A DNA stretch of 64,000 nt. Source: Lewinellaceae bacterium. GTDB lineage: Bacteria; Bacteroidota; Bacteroidia; Chitinophagales; Saprospiraceae. The stretch covers positions 434,001 through 498,000 of the forward strand of contig JACJYA010000001.1 of NCBI GenBank assembly GCA_020636315.1. Reading direction: 5' to 3'. Each line of letters begins with the position of its first letter. The first letter of the stretch is position 1. The translations under genes and the position numbers were made by a program. Below are positions 32,743-41,674 of this stretch, piece after piece. The notes below the pieces were generated by a model. The model saw only the letters and a list, made by a program, of their open reading frames with translations. It was not told the DNA's origin and searched no databases.

Positions 32743-33888
32743 ATGAGTAAAGCTGATACCTGGACGGACAATATGCTGGAACAGTTTCGGCTCCAGGGCG
32801 ACCCTCTGGCCGACGAGGTAATGGCCAGCATACTATCGAACAAAGGGAAAGAAGAAGCCTACCGCCTCTTTGATCTGCTGATCCGAAATATCGACACCCC
32901 GGTTATTCAATTGCCGGAAGAAGTAAGGCCTTTTCTGGAGGCTACTCAGTCCCTGCCCGATGATACGGACCCCGAGGCCATCGCGGAAGCCCACCGCTTT
33001 TTTCTCGACCACGGCGCCAAATGCCTGTTCCTGCTCTACTATAAATCGCTTCCTTTGCTTTACTGCATGCACAAGGGAGCACCGGTGCTGGTGCGCACCA
33101 GCCGCCTGACCAATGAAGACCAGTCTCTGCGCATCTTTGCCCGCCGAATCGCCGAAACGGGCCAGTTCCTGATCGATGTCATGACCCCGGGAGAACTTAC
33201 CTTCCGGGGACGGGGGATACAGAGTATTCAAAAAGTGCGCCTCATCCATGCCGCCATCCGCCAGTTTGTCCAGGCCGAAGGCTGGGACGAACAGCAACTG
33301 GGCCTGCCCATCAACCAGGAAGATATGGCCATGACCCTCATGACCTTCAGCGTAGCCGTGCTCGACGGGTTGGAACAGTTTGGCATAAACGAACCAAAGC
33401 CCATTCAGGAAGCCTACTTCCAAACCTGGAGGGCCATCGGGCACAACCTGGGCATCGATGAGGCCCTGCTTCCAGATAATGCAGCCGAGGGGCGCTTCCT
33501 GATGGACAGGATACTTGCCCGCCAGGCCGCCGCCTCGGAGGAGGGCCAGTTGCTCACCCGCTCGTTGATCGACTTTGCCCAGGAAGTGCTGAAAAGCGAA
33601 AAGCTGGCCCTGGCGCCGGAAACCCTAATCCGTTACCTCCTCGGGCCTAAGTATGCACCTATGCTGGGCATTCAGCCGAACGAAGGGTGCCTCGCCGCCC
33701 TTCTGCCCCATGCACTGCAGGCCCTCTTCCGCCTGGGCGAACGACTGGAAGACAAAGTAGATGCCCCGCTGGATGAAGTGCTGGAATTCCTCTCCCGACA
33801 AACCGTAAATGCCATGGTCGGCTATTTTGACAACTACAAGGGCAGAAATTTCCAGATCCCGCAGGCGATGCAGAAGGAGTGGTTGTAG
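32743..33888 (+). CDS. oxygenase MpaB family / DUF2236 protein
   Basis: 381 residues, mostly helical and without signal peptide. The central segment RRIAETGQFLIDVMTPG...GIQSIQKVRLIHAAIRQFVQ and later MAMTLMTFSVAVLDGLEQFGI match the DUF2236/MpaB-like family, which includes the rubber oxygenase Lcp and fungal MpaB oxygenases. Some members bind b-type heme through a histidine; H in LIHAAIRQ is a candidate axial ligand. The natural substrate in Bacteroidota is unknown. Probably co-transcribed with the small membrane protein ending 17 bp upstream. A loose repeat region follows. Confidence 0.8.
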   Translation: MSKADTWTDNMLEQFRLQGDPLADEVMASILSNKGKEEAYRLFDLLIRNIDTPVIQLPEEVRPFLEATQSLPDDTDPEAIAEAHRFFLDHGAKCLFLLYYKSLPLLYCMHKGAPVLVRTSRLTNEDQSLRIFARRIAETGQFLIDVMTPGELTFRGRGIQSIQKVRLIHAAIRQFVQAEGWDEQQLGLPINQEDMAMTLMTFSVAVLDGLEQFGINEPKPIQEAYFQTWRAIGHNLGIDEALLPDNAAEGRFLMDRILARQAAASEEGQLLTRSLIDFAQEVLKSEKLALAPETLIRYLLGPKYAPMLGIQPNEGCLAALLPHALQALFRLGERLEDKVDAPLDEVLEFLSRQTVNAMVGYFDNYKGRNFQIPQAMQKEWL

Positions 33889-33959
33889 GTAGCGGGGTGA
33901 GCGGAAGTGGGAAAAACTGCTTCGGAAATAATGACCAGGAGTTCCACCCGGAGAGGATG

Positions 33960-34050
33960 GGTATATTGTTAAATGGTTATATTGTTTCCGCTCCCCACTT
34001 ACATCGAAGGCTTTGCAGCAATCTAACTATCTGGCAATCTAACCAATCAA
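33960..34050. repeat. loose facing-repeat region between MpaB-like and dehydratase genes
   Basis: The left part has ATTG-ended words (GGTATATTG, GGTTATATTG, 33960-33985). The right part has CAATCTAACTATCTGG then CAATCTAACC and AATCAACC (34020-34050). In reverse complement the right words (GGTTAGATTG) resemble the left ones. More degenerate than the 8-bp elements; it may be a decayed relative. Confidence 0.35.
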
Positions 34051-34056
34051 CCATCC

Positions 34057-35013
34057 ATGAACCAACTCCACCACCTCCCCACCGCCGCTGACATTCGCGC
34101 CACCCACGAGGCCATCCGCCCGATGATCCACCGCACGCCGGTGCTCACCTGCAGGAGCATCGACGATATGGCAGGCGCCCGGCTGTTCTTCAAGTGTGAG
34201 AATTTTCAGAAAGTCGGCGCCTTCAAAATGCGGGGCGCCAGCAGCGCCGCCCTGCGGCTGAGCGACAAGGAAAAAGAGCGAGGCCTGGCCACCCACTCCT
34301 CCGGCAACCATGCCCAGGCGGTTGCTCTCAGCGCCAGATTGCTGGGCATTCCCGCCTACATCGTCATGCCCGACACTTCCCCCGCCATCAAAAAGGCGGC
34401 CACCGAAGGTTACGGGGCGGAGGTCATCCTGTGTGAGAACACCCTGGCCGCCCGGGAAAGCACCCTGGAAAAAGTGGTTGAGCGCACCGGCGCCACCTTT
34501 ATCCACCCCTACAACGACTACAACGTCATCGCCGGACAGGCCACCGCCGCCAAAGAGCTGATCGAAGACACCGATCCGCTCGACTGCATCATCGCCCCTA
34601 TCGGCGGAGGCGGGCTGATGAGCGGCACCGCCCTCAGCACCCGCTACTTTTCCCCCGGAACCCTCGCCTATGGCTCCGAACCCATGGCCGTTGATGATGC
34701 CTGCCGCTCCTTCAAAAGCGGAACCTTACAGGTGAACACCACCATCGACACCATCGCCGACGGCCTGCGCACCAACCTGGGAGAAAAGACCTTCGACATC
34801 ATCCGGCGCGAACTGGAAGATATCTTCACCGTCAGCGAAGAGGCCATCATCGCCGCCATGCGGCTGGTGTGGGAACGCATGAAGATCGTCATCGAGCCGT
34901 CCTGCGCGGTGCCTCTGGCAGCCGTGTTGGCCAACCGGCCGGTTTTCGAAGGGAAAAGGGTGGGGGTGATCCTGACGGGGGGGAATGTGGATCTGGGGAG
35001 GTTGCCGTTTTAG
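34057..35013 (+). CDS. threonine dehydratase/serine racemase-like PLP enzyme
   Basis: 318 residues, fold-type II PLP enzyme. The cofactor lysine is in FQKVGAFKMRGA (about residue 55), with SSGNHAQAVALSARLLG and the glycine loop IIAPIGGGGLMSGTAL. The end ILTGGNVDLGRLPF is standard. Length matches catabolic threonine ammonia-lyases and serine racemases (about 320) rather than biosynthetic IlvA, as no regulatory ACT domain is present. It should deaminate L-Thr/L-Ser or racemise Ser in the cytoplasm; these activities overlap in the family. The remnant of a T9SS gene abuts its stop codon. Confidence 0.9.
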   Translation: MNQLHHLPTAADIRATHEAIRPMIHRTPVLTCRSIDDMAGARLFFKCENFQKVGAFKMRGASSAALRLSDKEKERGLATHSSGNHAQAVALSARLLGIPAYIVMPDTSPAIKKAATEGYGAEVILCENTLAARESTLEKVVERTGATFIHPYNDYNVIAGQATAAKELIEDTDPLDCIIAPIGGGGLMSGTALSTRYFSPGTLAYGSEPMAVDDACRSFKSGTLQVNTTIDTIADGLRTNLGEKTFDIIRRELEDIFTVSEEAIIAAMRLVWERMKIVIEPSCAVPLAAVLANRPVFEGKRVGVILTGGNVDLGRLPF

Positions 35014-35040
35014 GATATGTAGAATTGTCGGGGCGCAGGG

Positions 35041-36398
35041 GCTGGAGCCGAAAGTAGCCATCATCAACACCAACAACATCCGGGCATCGGTATATTCCAA
35101 CGGGAGGCTATTCTGGACAGGCAGCAGCGGGCATTTTGAGATGAAACGGGAGGGAATTTCACCTTTGTTGCTGGGCGGGCTTTGGATTGGCGCAGTAGAT
35201 GGCGCTGGCAATGTAAAGATTTCCCGTCAATTGTACGATGACGGTGAAGTGGAAAGCCAGTTCCAACCTGGCCTGATCAAAACTTTTTATTACCCAAAAC
35301 CGGAAATCGATACCAACTTTAACTGGATCTGGCAGGTAAGCCGGGAGGAGATCCTTGCTCATCAGGCCGATTTTGCTGCCGATGGCAGGATTGACAGCAT
35401 CATCCCGGCTGTTTACAGCTGGCCGGGCCGGGCAAACCCTCATTCACTAGAATACAATGGTTTCGAGATCTCTGAAGATTACGAGATCCTCGCTCCATTT
35501 GAAGATTGGAATGGTGATGGGATCTATAATCCTGATAAGGGTGATTATCCTAAACTGGCAGTCATAGGGCAAGAATTCACCCTACCTGATGAATCCACTG
35601 GTAAGCTGTACTTTATTCGGCGACCTCCTGGTGACTGATGGCCCAGTAAATACCGATCCTGATACGGCCTTTTTATCAGCTTTCGACCGTGTAATGCCTA
35701 TTCAACTGGAAAAAGAAACCGGTTCTCCTTACAATGCTTTTCCAGTGACCGGCTTGGAATTCTACCGTTATCTCAACGGCAATTGGCGGGATGGCAGCCC
35801 CTTAACTTACGGAGCAGGTGGCTATAATACAGATGGCATGTCAGTTAACTTTCCTTTTACCGGATTTCCAACAGTGGATGGAGACTGGAATGAAAAAACT
35901 GCCGGGCGTACTCCCGGCCGCCGCCGCGCACTTGCCTCTGCAGGCCACTTCCGCCTTAATCCCGGCAGACTGAACAGTTTCACTATTGGCATCACCGCCC
36001 AAAACTGCTGGGGGTGCCATCCTGAAGGGGCCTCAGAAAACTACAACCAGGTATTCCACGAGATCCGAAAGATCGATTTATGGATGCAGGGAGACTGGCG
36101 CACGAAATTCCCCTGCACCCAATCAAAGATCGAATTCCCGCAGCCAGAGCCGCCTTCCCCTCTGCCTCCCGCCCTCACGGCTTTCCCCAACCCCACTAAA
36201 TATCAGCTAACAGTACAGGCAGAAAATGCGCCGGTGTACTGATTCCGCATTTACAATGCCCTCGGCCAGCTGATGCTGGAGCGGAACAGCCCGGAGGCGA
36301 TATCCTTCGTGGATACGGCCAACTGGCTGAAAGGGGTTTATTTCCTGCGGGCCAGAGTAGGAGGCGAAGACATCAACCAGGAGTTTGTGATAGAATAA
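35041..36398 (+). pseudogene. decayed T9SS-secreted surface protein gene
   Basis: Reading frames joined across this span look like a typical Bacteroidota secreted protein: INTNNIRASVYSNGRLFW near the start, FEDWNGDGIYNPDKGDYP at about 35500-35550, and a C-terminal sorting domain (LTAFPNPTKYQLTV at 36177-36218, then FRIYNALGQLML and GVYFLRA). Three faults are visible. There is no start codon or signal peptide and the homology begins right after the dehydratase gene. The frame shifts near 35612-35630 (GKLYFIRRPPGD ends at 35638 while SCTLFGDLLVTDG continues in another frame). An in-frame TGA at 36240-36242 splits ENAPVY from FRIYNAL. The frame then stays open to TAA at 36396-36398. A degraded, truncated gene is the best reading; sequencing error could explain one fault, not all. 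Confidence 0.8.
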
Positions 36399-36464
36399 TG
36401 ATATTTTTGTGAGTAAACATTGATAACAAAGCCCCTCTCCCCTATGTTAGGAAAAGAAAAAAGC

Positions 36465-37169
36465 ATGAAAAAAACCATCCTTTTGTTCGCTATCGGCCTG
36501 TTCACCTGGAGCTGCGCCAACTCCCAGCAGACGGATATGCCCTCCCGCAATAAGGACATCAAATACGCCAAGGGCGTGTCCAGCATTTCCAAGGTAGAAA
36601 AGCAACTGCCTGAGGGCCTGTCGCGGGCTGTCTTCGCCGGCGGCTGCTTCTGGTGTATGGAAGAAGTTTTCGAGCGCGTCAAAGGCGTGGAAGAGGCCGT
36701 CTCCGGCTATGCCTCTCCGGAAAAGGACGCCAGGCCCACCTATGAGCTGGTATGCACCGGCACGACCAACTATGCCGAATCGGTCGCCGTTTTTTATGAC
36801 CCGGATAAGGTCAGCTATGAAGAACTGCTCACCGCTTTCTTCGCCGGCCACGACCCCACTCAGCTCAACCGGCAAGGGCCGGATGTAGGCACGCAGTACC
36901 GCTCCGCTGTTTTCTATCAGAATGATGAAGAAAAAATGGAAGCCCAGGCCTACATTGACAAACTGAACGCTTCGGGCAAATACAACAAGCCCATCGCCAC
37001 TACCCTGGAACCGCTGGGCGTTTTCTACGTGGCCGAAGCCTACCATCAGGACTATTACCCAAGCCATCTCAACCAGCCCTACGTAGCGCGCGTCTCCGTA
37101 CCTAAGGTGGAAAAATTCACCAAAGCACATCCCGAGCTGCTGAAGGAGGGGTATAAAGGTGACAAGTAA
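36465..37169 (+). CDS. msrA: peptide-methionine (S)-S-oxide reductase, exported
   Basis: 234 residues from ATG 36465, with a lipoprotein-like signal (MKKTILLFAIGLFTWSC, Cys17). The catalytic motif GGCFWCMEEVFERVKGV contains the reactive Cys61. Downstream family blocks are present: SGYASPEKDARPTYELVCTGTTNYAESVAVFYDP, FFAGHDPTQLNRQGPDVGTQYRSAVFY and AEAYHQDYY. MsrA repairs methionine-S-sulfoxide in proteins. The export signal suggests it acts in the periplasm or on the outer membrane. No MsrB is fused or adjacent. The gene follows the decayed T9SS gene by 66 bp; a -7-like TATTTTTG lies at 36402-36409. Confidence 0.93.
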   Translation: MKKTILLFAIGLFTWSCANSQQTDMPSRNKDIKYAKGVSSISKVEKQLPEGLSRAVFAGGCFWCMEEVFERVKGVEEAVSGYASPEKDARPTYELVCTGTTNYAESVAVFYDPDKVSYEELLTAFFAGHDPTQLNRQGPDVGTQYRSAVFYQNDEEKMEAQAYIDKLNASGKYNKPIATTLEPLGVFYVAEAYHQDYYPSHLNQPYVARVSVPKVEKFTKAHPELLKEGYKGDK

Positions 37170-37334
37170 GCTCCATAAGCGTCAAGAGCAATGAAACTGC
37201 CCGCAAAACAGTAGTGGCCTTTAAATAAGGGCCGGCGGATTCTCTCGTCATTTCGGGCCGGGCACACTTGGCCGTATATTTATCTCTCTTATTACGGGCC
37301 ACTTAAAAGTAGCCCGTCCTAAAAAACGAAAACC

Positions 37335-37748
37335 ATGAGCGAATTTAAGCAGGTGGTCAACGAAGGCCTCAAAAAAGTCGGTAGCTGGATCAAGCGCTTC
37401 GTTCTCATCGTGTTGCTGCTCGCTATTGCCGGCGGCGCCGGATACGTCTGGGTATCTGGCTGGACGTATAGTGACGGCACCCGCGCCGGCAACCTGATCA
37501 AGATATCCAAAAAGGGCGTAATGTTCAAAACCTACGAAGGGCAGCTCAACCTGGGCGGTTTCCAGCAGAATTCAGAGGGCATCAGCGGTAATATCTGGGA
37601 ATTCTCCGTCCGAGACAGGGAGGTCTATGGCCAACTGCAAAGCCTTCAGGGCAAACAGGTGAAGCTGTACTATAAAGAGCGCTATAAGGCCATGCCCTGG
37701 CAAGGGAAGACAAATTATTTTGTGTATAGGGTGGAGCGGGTGGAATAA
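37335..37748 (+). CDS. conserved small Bacteroidota membrane protein
   Basis: 137 residues: an N-terminal amphipathic stretch, one transmembrane helix (FVLIVLLLAIAGGAGYVWVSG at about 22-42), then a soluble domain containing YSDGTRAGNLIKISKKGVMFKTYEGQLNLGG, FSVRDREVYGQLQSLQGKQVKLYYKE and PWQGKTNYFVYRVE. Proteins with this SDGTRAG...SKKG...KTYEG pattern are widespread in Bacteroidota and are sometimes mislabelled as 6-phosphogluconate dehydrogenase; no such enzyme motif is present. Function unknown. An 8-bp-unit hairpin element begins 2 bp after its stop. Confidence 0.78.
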   Translation: MSEFKQVVNEGLKKVGSWIKRFVLIVLLLAIAGGAGYVWVSGWTYSDGTRAGNLIKISKKGVMFKTYEGQLNLGGFQQNSEGISGNIWEFSVRDREVYGQLQSLQGKQVKLYYKERYKAMPWQGKTNYFVYRVERVE

Positions 37749-37750
37749 GT

Positions 37751-37837
37751 GTGTATAGGTGTATAAGTGCATTTGTATATAAGTTGGGGCAACCCTGTGG
37801 TTCACATATACACAAATGCACGAATGCACTTATACAC
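37751..37837. repeat. octamer-arm hairpin element A
   Basis: The left arm is 8-bp units GTGTATAG, GTGTATAA, GTGCATTT, GTATATAA (37751-37782). The core is GTTGGGGCAAC. The right arm is CACATATA, CACAAATG, CACGAATG, CACTTATA (37803-37834). The reverse complement of the right arm aligns unit by unit with the left. It lies between convergent genes and starts 2 bp after a stop codon. Confidence 0.75.
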
Positions 37838-37842
37838 GCTCT

Positions 37843-38748
37843 TCAGTTCTTCACCAGATAGACCCCCGACAATATCAACCCCATGCCCAGCAGGTGGATC
37901 ATGGTGATGGGCTCTCCGTCAAAAGCGCCCCAACTGACGGCCACGATGGGCACCAGATAACTGATCATGGAGGCGAAGACGGGCGTCGTCCACTGCACCA
38001 GCTTGAAAAAGATGATAGACGCCAATACCGTGCCCACCAGTGACAGGATGGCCACGTAGCCCAGCGCCAGCCAGGCGCCTTCCCGGTGGCCCAGCACCTC
38101 AACAAAATCGGTGGAAAAGAGAAAAACCAGCGCCGGAAGGCCCACCATAACAAAGGCCGCCGCGCTGATCGTCACCGCACTCATATCGCGCAGGTATGTG
38201 CCCACTACATTGGAACTGGTGGCATAGCAAATCGTCCCCACGATGACCAGAAGGCCGAACCAGGGGTTGCCCTGAGCGCCGGCCTCCTTTCCGAAAAGGA
38301 TGAGCATCGCCGCTCCGCCCAGCCCCACCAGCACGCCCAGGACTTTAGCCCAATGGGTACTGGAGCCAAAAAGGAGCACGCCCAGCAACAAGGTGAACAA
38401 AGGGGTTAGAGAATTCAGCACTCCCGCCACCGAGCTGCTGATGTGCATCTGCGCAATGGCGAACATAAAGGCGGGAATCGCCGTGCCCGTCAGGCCGACC
38501 ACCAGCAGGGGCCTCCAGCGCGACCAGTCCACCCGCCGGAAGCGATAGGCCAGGATGGGCAGAAAGGCCAGGGCGGAAATGGAGAGCCGCATGGTGGCCA
38601 GTTGACTGGAGGAATACACCTCCAGCCCTTTCTTGATAAGTATGTAAGAGCTGCCCCAGATAAGACTCAGGGCCAATAGAACAGCCCAGCTCCTCAGGCC
38701 CGGGGCGGCAGGCTCAACCGCTTTTGCTTTGGTGGGTGCTACGTTCAA
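37843..38748 (-). CDS. EamA/DMT-family transporter
   Basis: 301 residues with about ten transmembrane helices arranged as two EamA repeats: first half LRSWAVLLALSLIWGSSYILIKKGLEVYSS, then AGVLNSLTPLFTLLLGVLLFGSSTHWAKVLGVLVGLGGAAML, and second half NPWFGLLVIVGTICYATSSNVVGTY through VPIVAVSWGAFDGEPITMIHLLGMGLILSGVYLVKN. Inner-membrane drug/metabolite transporter; the substrate cannot be predicted. Convergent with the small membrane protein at 37335 across element A, which may terminate both. Confidence 0.9.
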   Translation of the reverse strand: MNVAPTKAKAVEPAAPGLRSWAVLLALSLIWGSSYILIKKGLEVYSSSQLATMRLSISALAFLPILAYRFRRVDWSRWRPLLVVGLTGTAIPAFMFAIAQMHISSSVAGVLNSLTPLFTLLLGVLLFGSSTHWAKVLGVLVGLGGAAMLILFGKEAGAQGNPWFGLLVIVGTICYATSSNVVGTYLRDMSAVTISAAAFVMVGLPALVFLFSTDFVEVLGHREGAWLALGYVAILSLVGTVLASIIFFKLVQWTTPVFASMISYLVPIVAVSWGAFDGEPITMIHLLGMGLILSGVYLVKN

Positions 38749-38814
38749 GGTGATGCGTTTTTCTGATACCTAGCAAACCAGGAAAGGAGGGATAAAGTTG
38801 AAGAACGGCCGCTT

Positions 38815-38845
38815 TTTGACGGCTGCCCGATTCCTCCTACCTTTG
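38815..38845 (+). promoter_or_regulatory. canonical Bacteroidota promoter for the YkgJ-family gene
   Basis: TTTG at 38815-38818, 19-bp spacer, TACCTTTG at 38838-38845. The start codon lies 22 bp downstream at 38868. Confidence 0.65.
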
Positions 38846-38867
38846 CATTCGTAAAAGTACAAGCAGT

Positions 38868-39389
38868 ATGGATGAAGAACGCATTTTAGAAGAGATGCCC
38901 CAACGGCTCAGGCACCTTCGGCAGCGCGCCAAAGATGAAAAGAAGGAAAATAAACGGTATTTTCAAAAGTTGGGCCGGCGCAGGCCTAAGGAACTGGATG
39001 CGGCCGTCGCCCTGCTGCACGAAGAGGTTTTTCAGGATACCGACTGCCTTCAGTGCGCCAACTGCTGTAAGACCACCAGCCCAATTTTTCGGGATAAGGA
39101 TATCGAACGCATCGCAACCCACTTCCGGGTGAGGCCTGGTGAGTTCGTGGAAAAATACCTGCACATCGATGAAGACGGCGACTATGTGCTCAACACAGCC
39201 CCCTGCCCTTTTCTCGGTTCGGATAACTACTGCTCCGTCTATGACATTCGCCCGAAAGCATGCCGGGAATACCCGCACACCGACCGGAAAAATTTCTATC
39301 AGATTCTGGATCTGACTCTGAAGAACACGATGATCTGCCCCGCTGCTTTCGAAGTAGTGAAGCGGCTGAGGGAAGCGCTGCCGATGTAA
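38868..39389 (+). CDS. YkgJ-family cysteine-cluster protein
   Basis: 173 residues, no signal peptide. The Fe/Zn-chelating cysteine cluster is CLQCANCCK (about 58-66), TAPCPFLGSDNYCSVYDIRPKACREYPH (about 105-135) and a late C in MICPAAFEV. A charged helical N-terminus (LRHLRQRAKDEKKENKRYFQKLGRRRPKELD) precedes it. This family probably binds a metal cluster; the physiological role is unsettled. It ends 9 bp from the convergent beta-barrel gene without an evident terminator. The canonical promoter at 38815 lies just upstream, so it is probably a single-gene transcript. Confidence 0.88.
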   Translation: MDEERILEEMPQRLRHLRQRAKDEKKENKRYFQKLGRRRPKELDAAVALLHEEVFQDTDCLQCANCCKTTSPIFRDKDIERIATHFRVRPGEFVEKYLHIDEDGDYVLNTAPCPFLGSDNYCSVYDIRPKACREYPHTDRKNFYQILDLTLKNTMICPAAFEVVKRLREALPM

Positions 39390-39398
39390 TATACCCCA

Positions 39399-40064
39399 TC
39401 AATACAACCTCGCTTTCGGCCCTTCCGCTTTCTTGATGGCGGTAAAATAAAAGCGGAAACCAACGGAGAAGTCGAATTGGTTGGTCCGGGTCATGGTCTT
39501 GGCCCGCACACCTCCGATGTTGGTATCAAAATCGGAACGGGCATAATTGTACTTCACCATCGTCTCAATGCCCACGGCATCAGAGGAGAAAATGGTAAAT
39601 CCCGGCCCTACCCCAACGGCGAAAATGTTGGTGCTGATATTTTGCGGGACACCCCCCACTTCCTGGTCATCCGAAGAGTTGCCAAAGCCGAAGTTGGCTT
39701 CCAGATAGAAGGACATATCATCCGTCATGGGCACGTAGTAACGGGCAAAAGGGCCAAACAACAGGTCGCTGTCCTTATTGGTGGCCTGGTTCGGGTTTTT
39801 TACCTGGTTGAAGGTATAATCCAACCCGATACCCAGGGCCAGGTTGTCAATCAGGAAATAACCCACCGATGGCGCAATGCTGAATTGCGTGTAAGTAGGA
39901 TTTTCCTTTGCCACATCACCCGTCCCGTAGTCCTGGGTTATGGTTGAATTGGCGGCCGAAAACCCCAGGGTGGACCCCATCATAAAATTGCCTTGAGCGG
40001 TGAACTGCCCCAGCAGTGTGCCCGCAGAAAGCAGAAAGGCGATCAGTACAACAGGCTTTTTCAT
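39399..40064 (-). CDS. outer-membrane beta-barrel protein
   Basis: 221 residues with signal peptide MKKPVVLIAFLLSAGTLLGQ. The mature part is a run of amphipathic strands with aromatic ends (NFMMGSTLGFSAANS, FSIAPSVGYFLIDNLALGIGLDYTF, LLFGPFARYYVP, SFYLEANFGFG, IFAVGVGPGFTIF, IETMVKYNYAR), ending QFDFSVGFRFYFTAIKKAEGPKARLY. Size and strand count fit an eight-stranded OMP_b-brl protein of the OmpX/OmpW kind; no function is assigned. It has a 292-bp upstream region with the repeats at 40318. Confidence 0.83.
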   Translation of the reverse strand: MKKPVVLIAFLLSAGTLLGQFTAQGNFMMGSTLGFSAANSTITQDYGTGDVAKENPTYTQFSIAPSVGYFLIDNLALGIGLDYTFNQVKNPNQATNKDSDLLFGPFARYYVPMTDDMSFYLEANFGFGNSSDDQEVGGVPQNISTNIFAVGVGPGFTIFSSDAVGIETMVKYNYARSDFDTNIGGVRAKTMTRTNQFDFSVGFRFYFTAIKKAEGPKARLY

Positions 40065-40317
40065 CGATCCGCATTTTGGTTCAACACAATAAGTTATGCC
40101 GGTTCCTTCCCGCCTGCCATGAGTTTACTCACAGGCCAATGATGATTTATATCAATTTCAAGCTAATTTGTCAGCCGGGCAACTTTATTCCCGAAATCAA
40201 GGTTTTCAATTATGTTTGGGAGAAGGCCCAAGGTTTGGAAGGCCTGTGTCACAAATTTCCAACTTCCGGCCCTGTCAAATGTGTCCCAATGTCAGTACTT
40301 CAACAGAAACGTTGGGG

Positions 40318-40352
40318 CTTCCGACTTCTGACTTCCAACTTCCGACTTAACC
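40318..40352 (+). repeat. 7-bp tandem repeat directly before a start codon
   Basis: CTTCCGA, CTTCTGA, CTTCCAA, CTTCCGA, CTTAACC: five 7-bp units ending 4 bp before the ATG at 40357. A related CAACTTCCGG lies at 40260-40269. The complementary left arm seen in other elements is not evident. Confidence 0.7.
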
Positions 40353-40356
40353 AAAT

Positions 40357-40842
40357 ATGTCCAGATTATTACGCAATATCAGAAGATTTCGCAGCAGCAC
40401 TGCAAAAGAAAATGAGGACGAAGAACGTTCTCCATTTATCGCCCTGCTCTGGAAGAGCATTAAAGACGGCTTTTCCAGCACTATCGGTAAATGGGTTGGC
40501 GCTGTTATGACCTTCATCGTCCTCACCGGGGGAGGATGGATAGTGAACAACGCTTACATCAACCCCCTGCAGGAGCGGGAGGTCAGCGGCTACGTTCACG
40601 AGATCGACAGCCAGGGAAAGCCGCTTCCCGGCGCCACCGTTTTTGTCGTGGGCCAGCAGGAGGTGGAGTTCGAAGCGGATGAAAACGGTTATTTCGCTGG
40701 AAAGGTAAAAGTCCGGAAAAACACCGAACAAATCACTCTGAGCTGCAATCTGGATGGCTATGAGTACTTTCAGAAACCGGTGGATGTCCCGGTTGACAAA
40801 GGGGAGCCGATCGTTACCAATTTTCAGCTGCAACCCTTGTGA
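40357..40842 (+). CDS. membrane-anchored carboxypeptidase-regulatory-like protein
   Basis: 161 residues. A charged cytoplasmic N-terminus (about 1-45) is followed by one transmembrane helix (WVGAVMTFIVLTGGGWIVNNAYI at about 46-68), then a beta-sandwich domain of the CarboxypepD_reg type: REVSGYVHEIDSQGKPLPGATVFVVGQQEVEFEADENGYFAGKVKV in outline, ending with a strand-rich tail. No signal peptide, so type II topology with the sandwich in the periplasm is likely. Function unknown. A similar sandwich occurs in the next gene (40941), though that one is exported differently. Confidence 0.75.
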   Translation: MSRLLRNIRRFRSSTAKENEDEERSPFIALLWKSIKDGFSSTIGKWVGAVMTFIVLTGGGWIVNNAYINPLQEREVSGYVHEIDSQGKPLPGATVFVVGQQEVEFEADENGYFAGKVKVRKNTEQITLSCNLDGYEYFQKPVDVPVDKGEPIVTNFQLQPL

Positions 40843-40878
40843 TCCGGAAACATCAACTGTTAATTATTATCTATTTCG

Positions 40879-40909
40879 TTGACAATCATGGTAAAATCAT
40901 TTATTTTAG
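40879..40909 (+). promoter_or_regulatory. Bacteroidota-type promoter before the 40941 gene
   Basis: TTG at 40879-40881, 20-bp spacer, TATTTTAG at 40902-40909 (one base from TAnnTTTG). The start codon is 31 bp downstream. Confidence 0.45.
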
Positions 40910-40940
40910 CAACTTGTGAAAAGATAAACATCCCAAAACC

Positions 40941-41603
40941 ATGAGAAAAACCCTTCCCTTTTTAGCCCTTATCCTCCTGGCCTGTCTCTTTTTCGCATTC
41001 AGAAAGCAGGAAGTCTTTGTCGTGGTTTCCGGTAAGGTCGCTTACCAGGGCCAGGGGTTGGAAAGCGTTCAGGTCGCCGTGGTCAAGGACAAAAATGACA
41101 ACCTGGACTGGAGCCTCATGTCCAAATACACCGAACCCACTTCCACCGACGGCAGCTTCCGCCTGCGGTTCAATGTGGTGGAAGGAGAACCAGCCTTCAT
41201 CTACTTCATGAAACCGGGCTACTCCATTCTGAAAAAACACATCATCACTTCCGGAAAAGAAAAAGAGATCGCCCTGGGCACCAACTCCCTGATCAACATG
41301 CGGAGGGCCTCCCAGCTTTCGCAATATCAGCAGTCCCCTTCTGCAGTCAGGATCAGCAACAACCAGAATGCCCTCTACGGCCGAAAGATCTGCATTTTTG
41401 ACAATAAAGATTTTCGCTCTTCCCTCCTCTCCCTCTCTCAGGATGAGATCAAATATTTCAGCAAGATCAAACGGCGCAGCCGCGACGAATACCGGCTCGA
41501 TTCGGATACCGGAGAACACGTTCGCCTTGGCGGCTATTGGTATGAGGTTGCCTATGTGACGGCCAGCGGCGCACAGCGCAACGGTTGGATATTCAGTGAC
41601 TGA
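40941..41603 (+). CDS. exported protein with carboxypeptidase-regulatory-like domain, unknown function
   Basis: 220 residues with an N-terminal hydrophobic segment (MRKTLPFLALILLACLFFAF); a cysteine at 15 could be a weak lipobox (LLAC), otherwise it is an anchor. Residues about 27-115 form a beta sandwich: VVSGKVAYQGQGLESVQVAVVKDK, then TSTDGSFRLRFNV and FIYFMKPGYSILKKHI. The C-terminal half (SPSAVRISNNQNALYGRKICIFDNKDFRSSLLSLSQDEIKYFSKIKRRSRDEYRLDSDTGEH in outline) is unfamiliar and ends GYWYEVAYVTASGAQRNGWIFSD. I cannot name the family. It has its own promoter and a shared bidirectional terminator. Confidence 0.75.
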   Translation: MRKTLPFLALILLACLFFAFRKQEVFVVVSGKVAYQGQGLESVQVAVVKDKNDNLDWSLMSKYTEPTSTDGSFRLRFNVVEGEPAFIYFMKPGYSILKKHIITSGKEKEIALGTNSLINMRRASQLSQYQQSPSAVRISNNQNALYGRKICIFDNKDFRSSLLSLSQDEIKYFSKIKRRSRDEYRLDSDTGEHVRLGGYWYEVAYVTASGAQRNGWIFSD

Positions 41604-41617
41604 GGAGATCCTAAATC

Positions 41618-41663
41618 AAAAGAGAAGGGCGTTTCCGGGTTTTCAGAAACGCCCTTCTCTTTT
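41618..41663. terminator. bidirectional rho-independent terminator
   Basis: AAAAGAGAAGGGCGTTTC (41618-41635) pairs perfectly with GAAACGCCCTTCTCTTTT (41646-41663): an 18-bp stem with 10-nt loop. It serves the rightward gene ending at 41603 and the leftward operon ending at 41675. Confidence 0.92.
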
Positions 41664-41674
41664 GCCCTCCAGGG

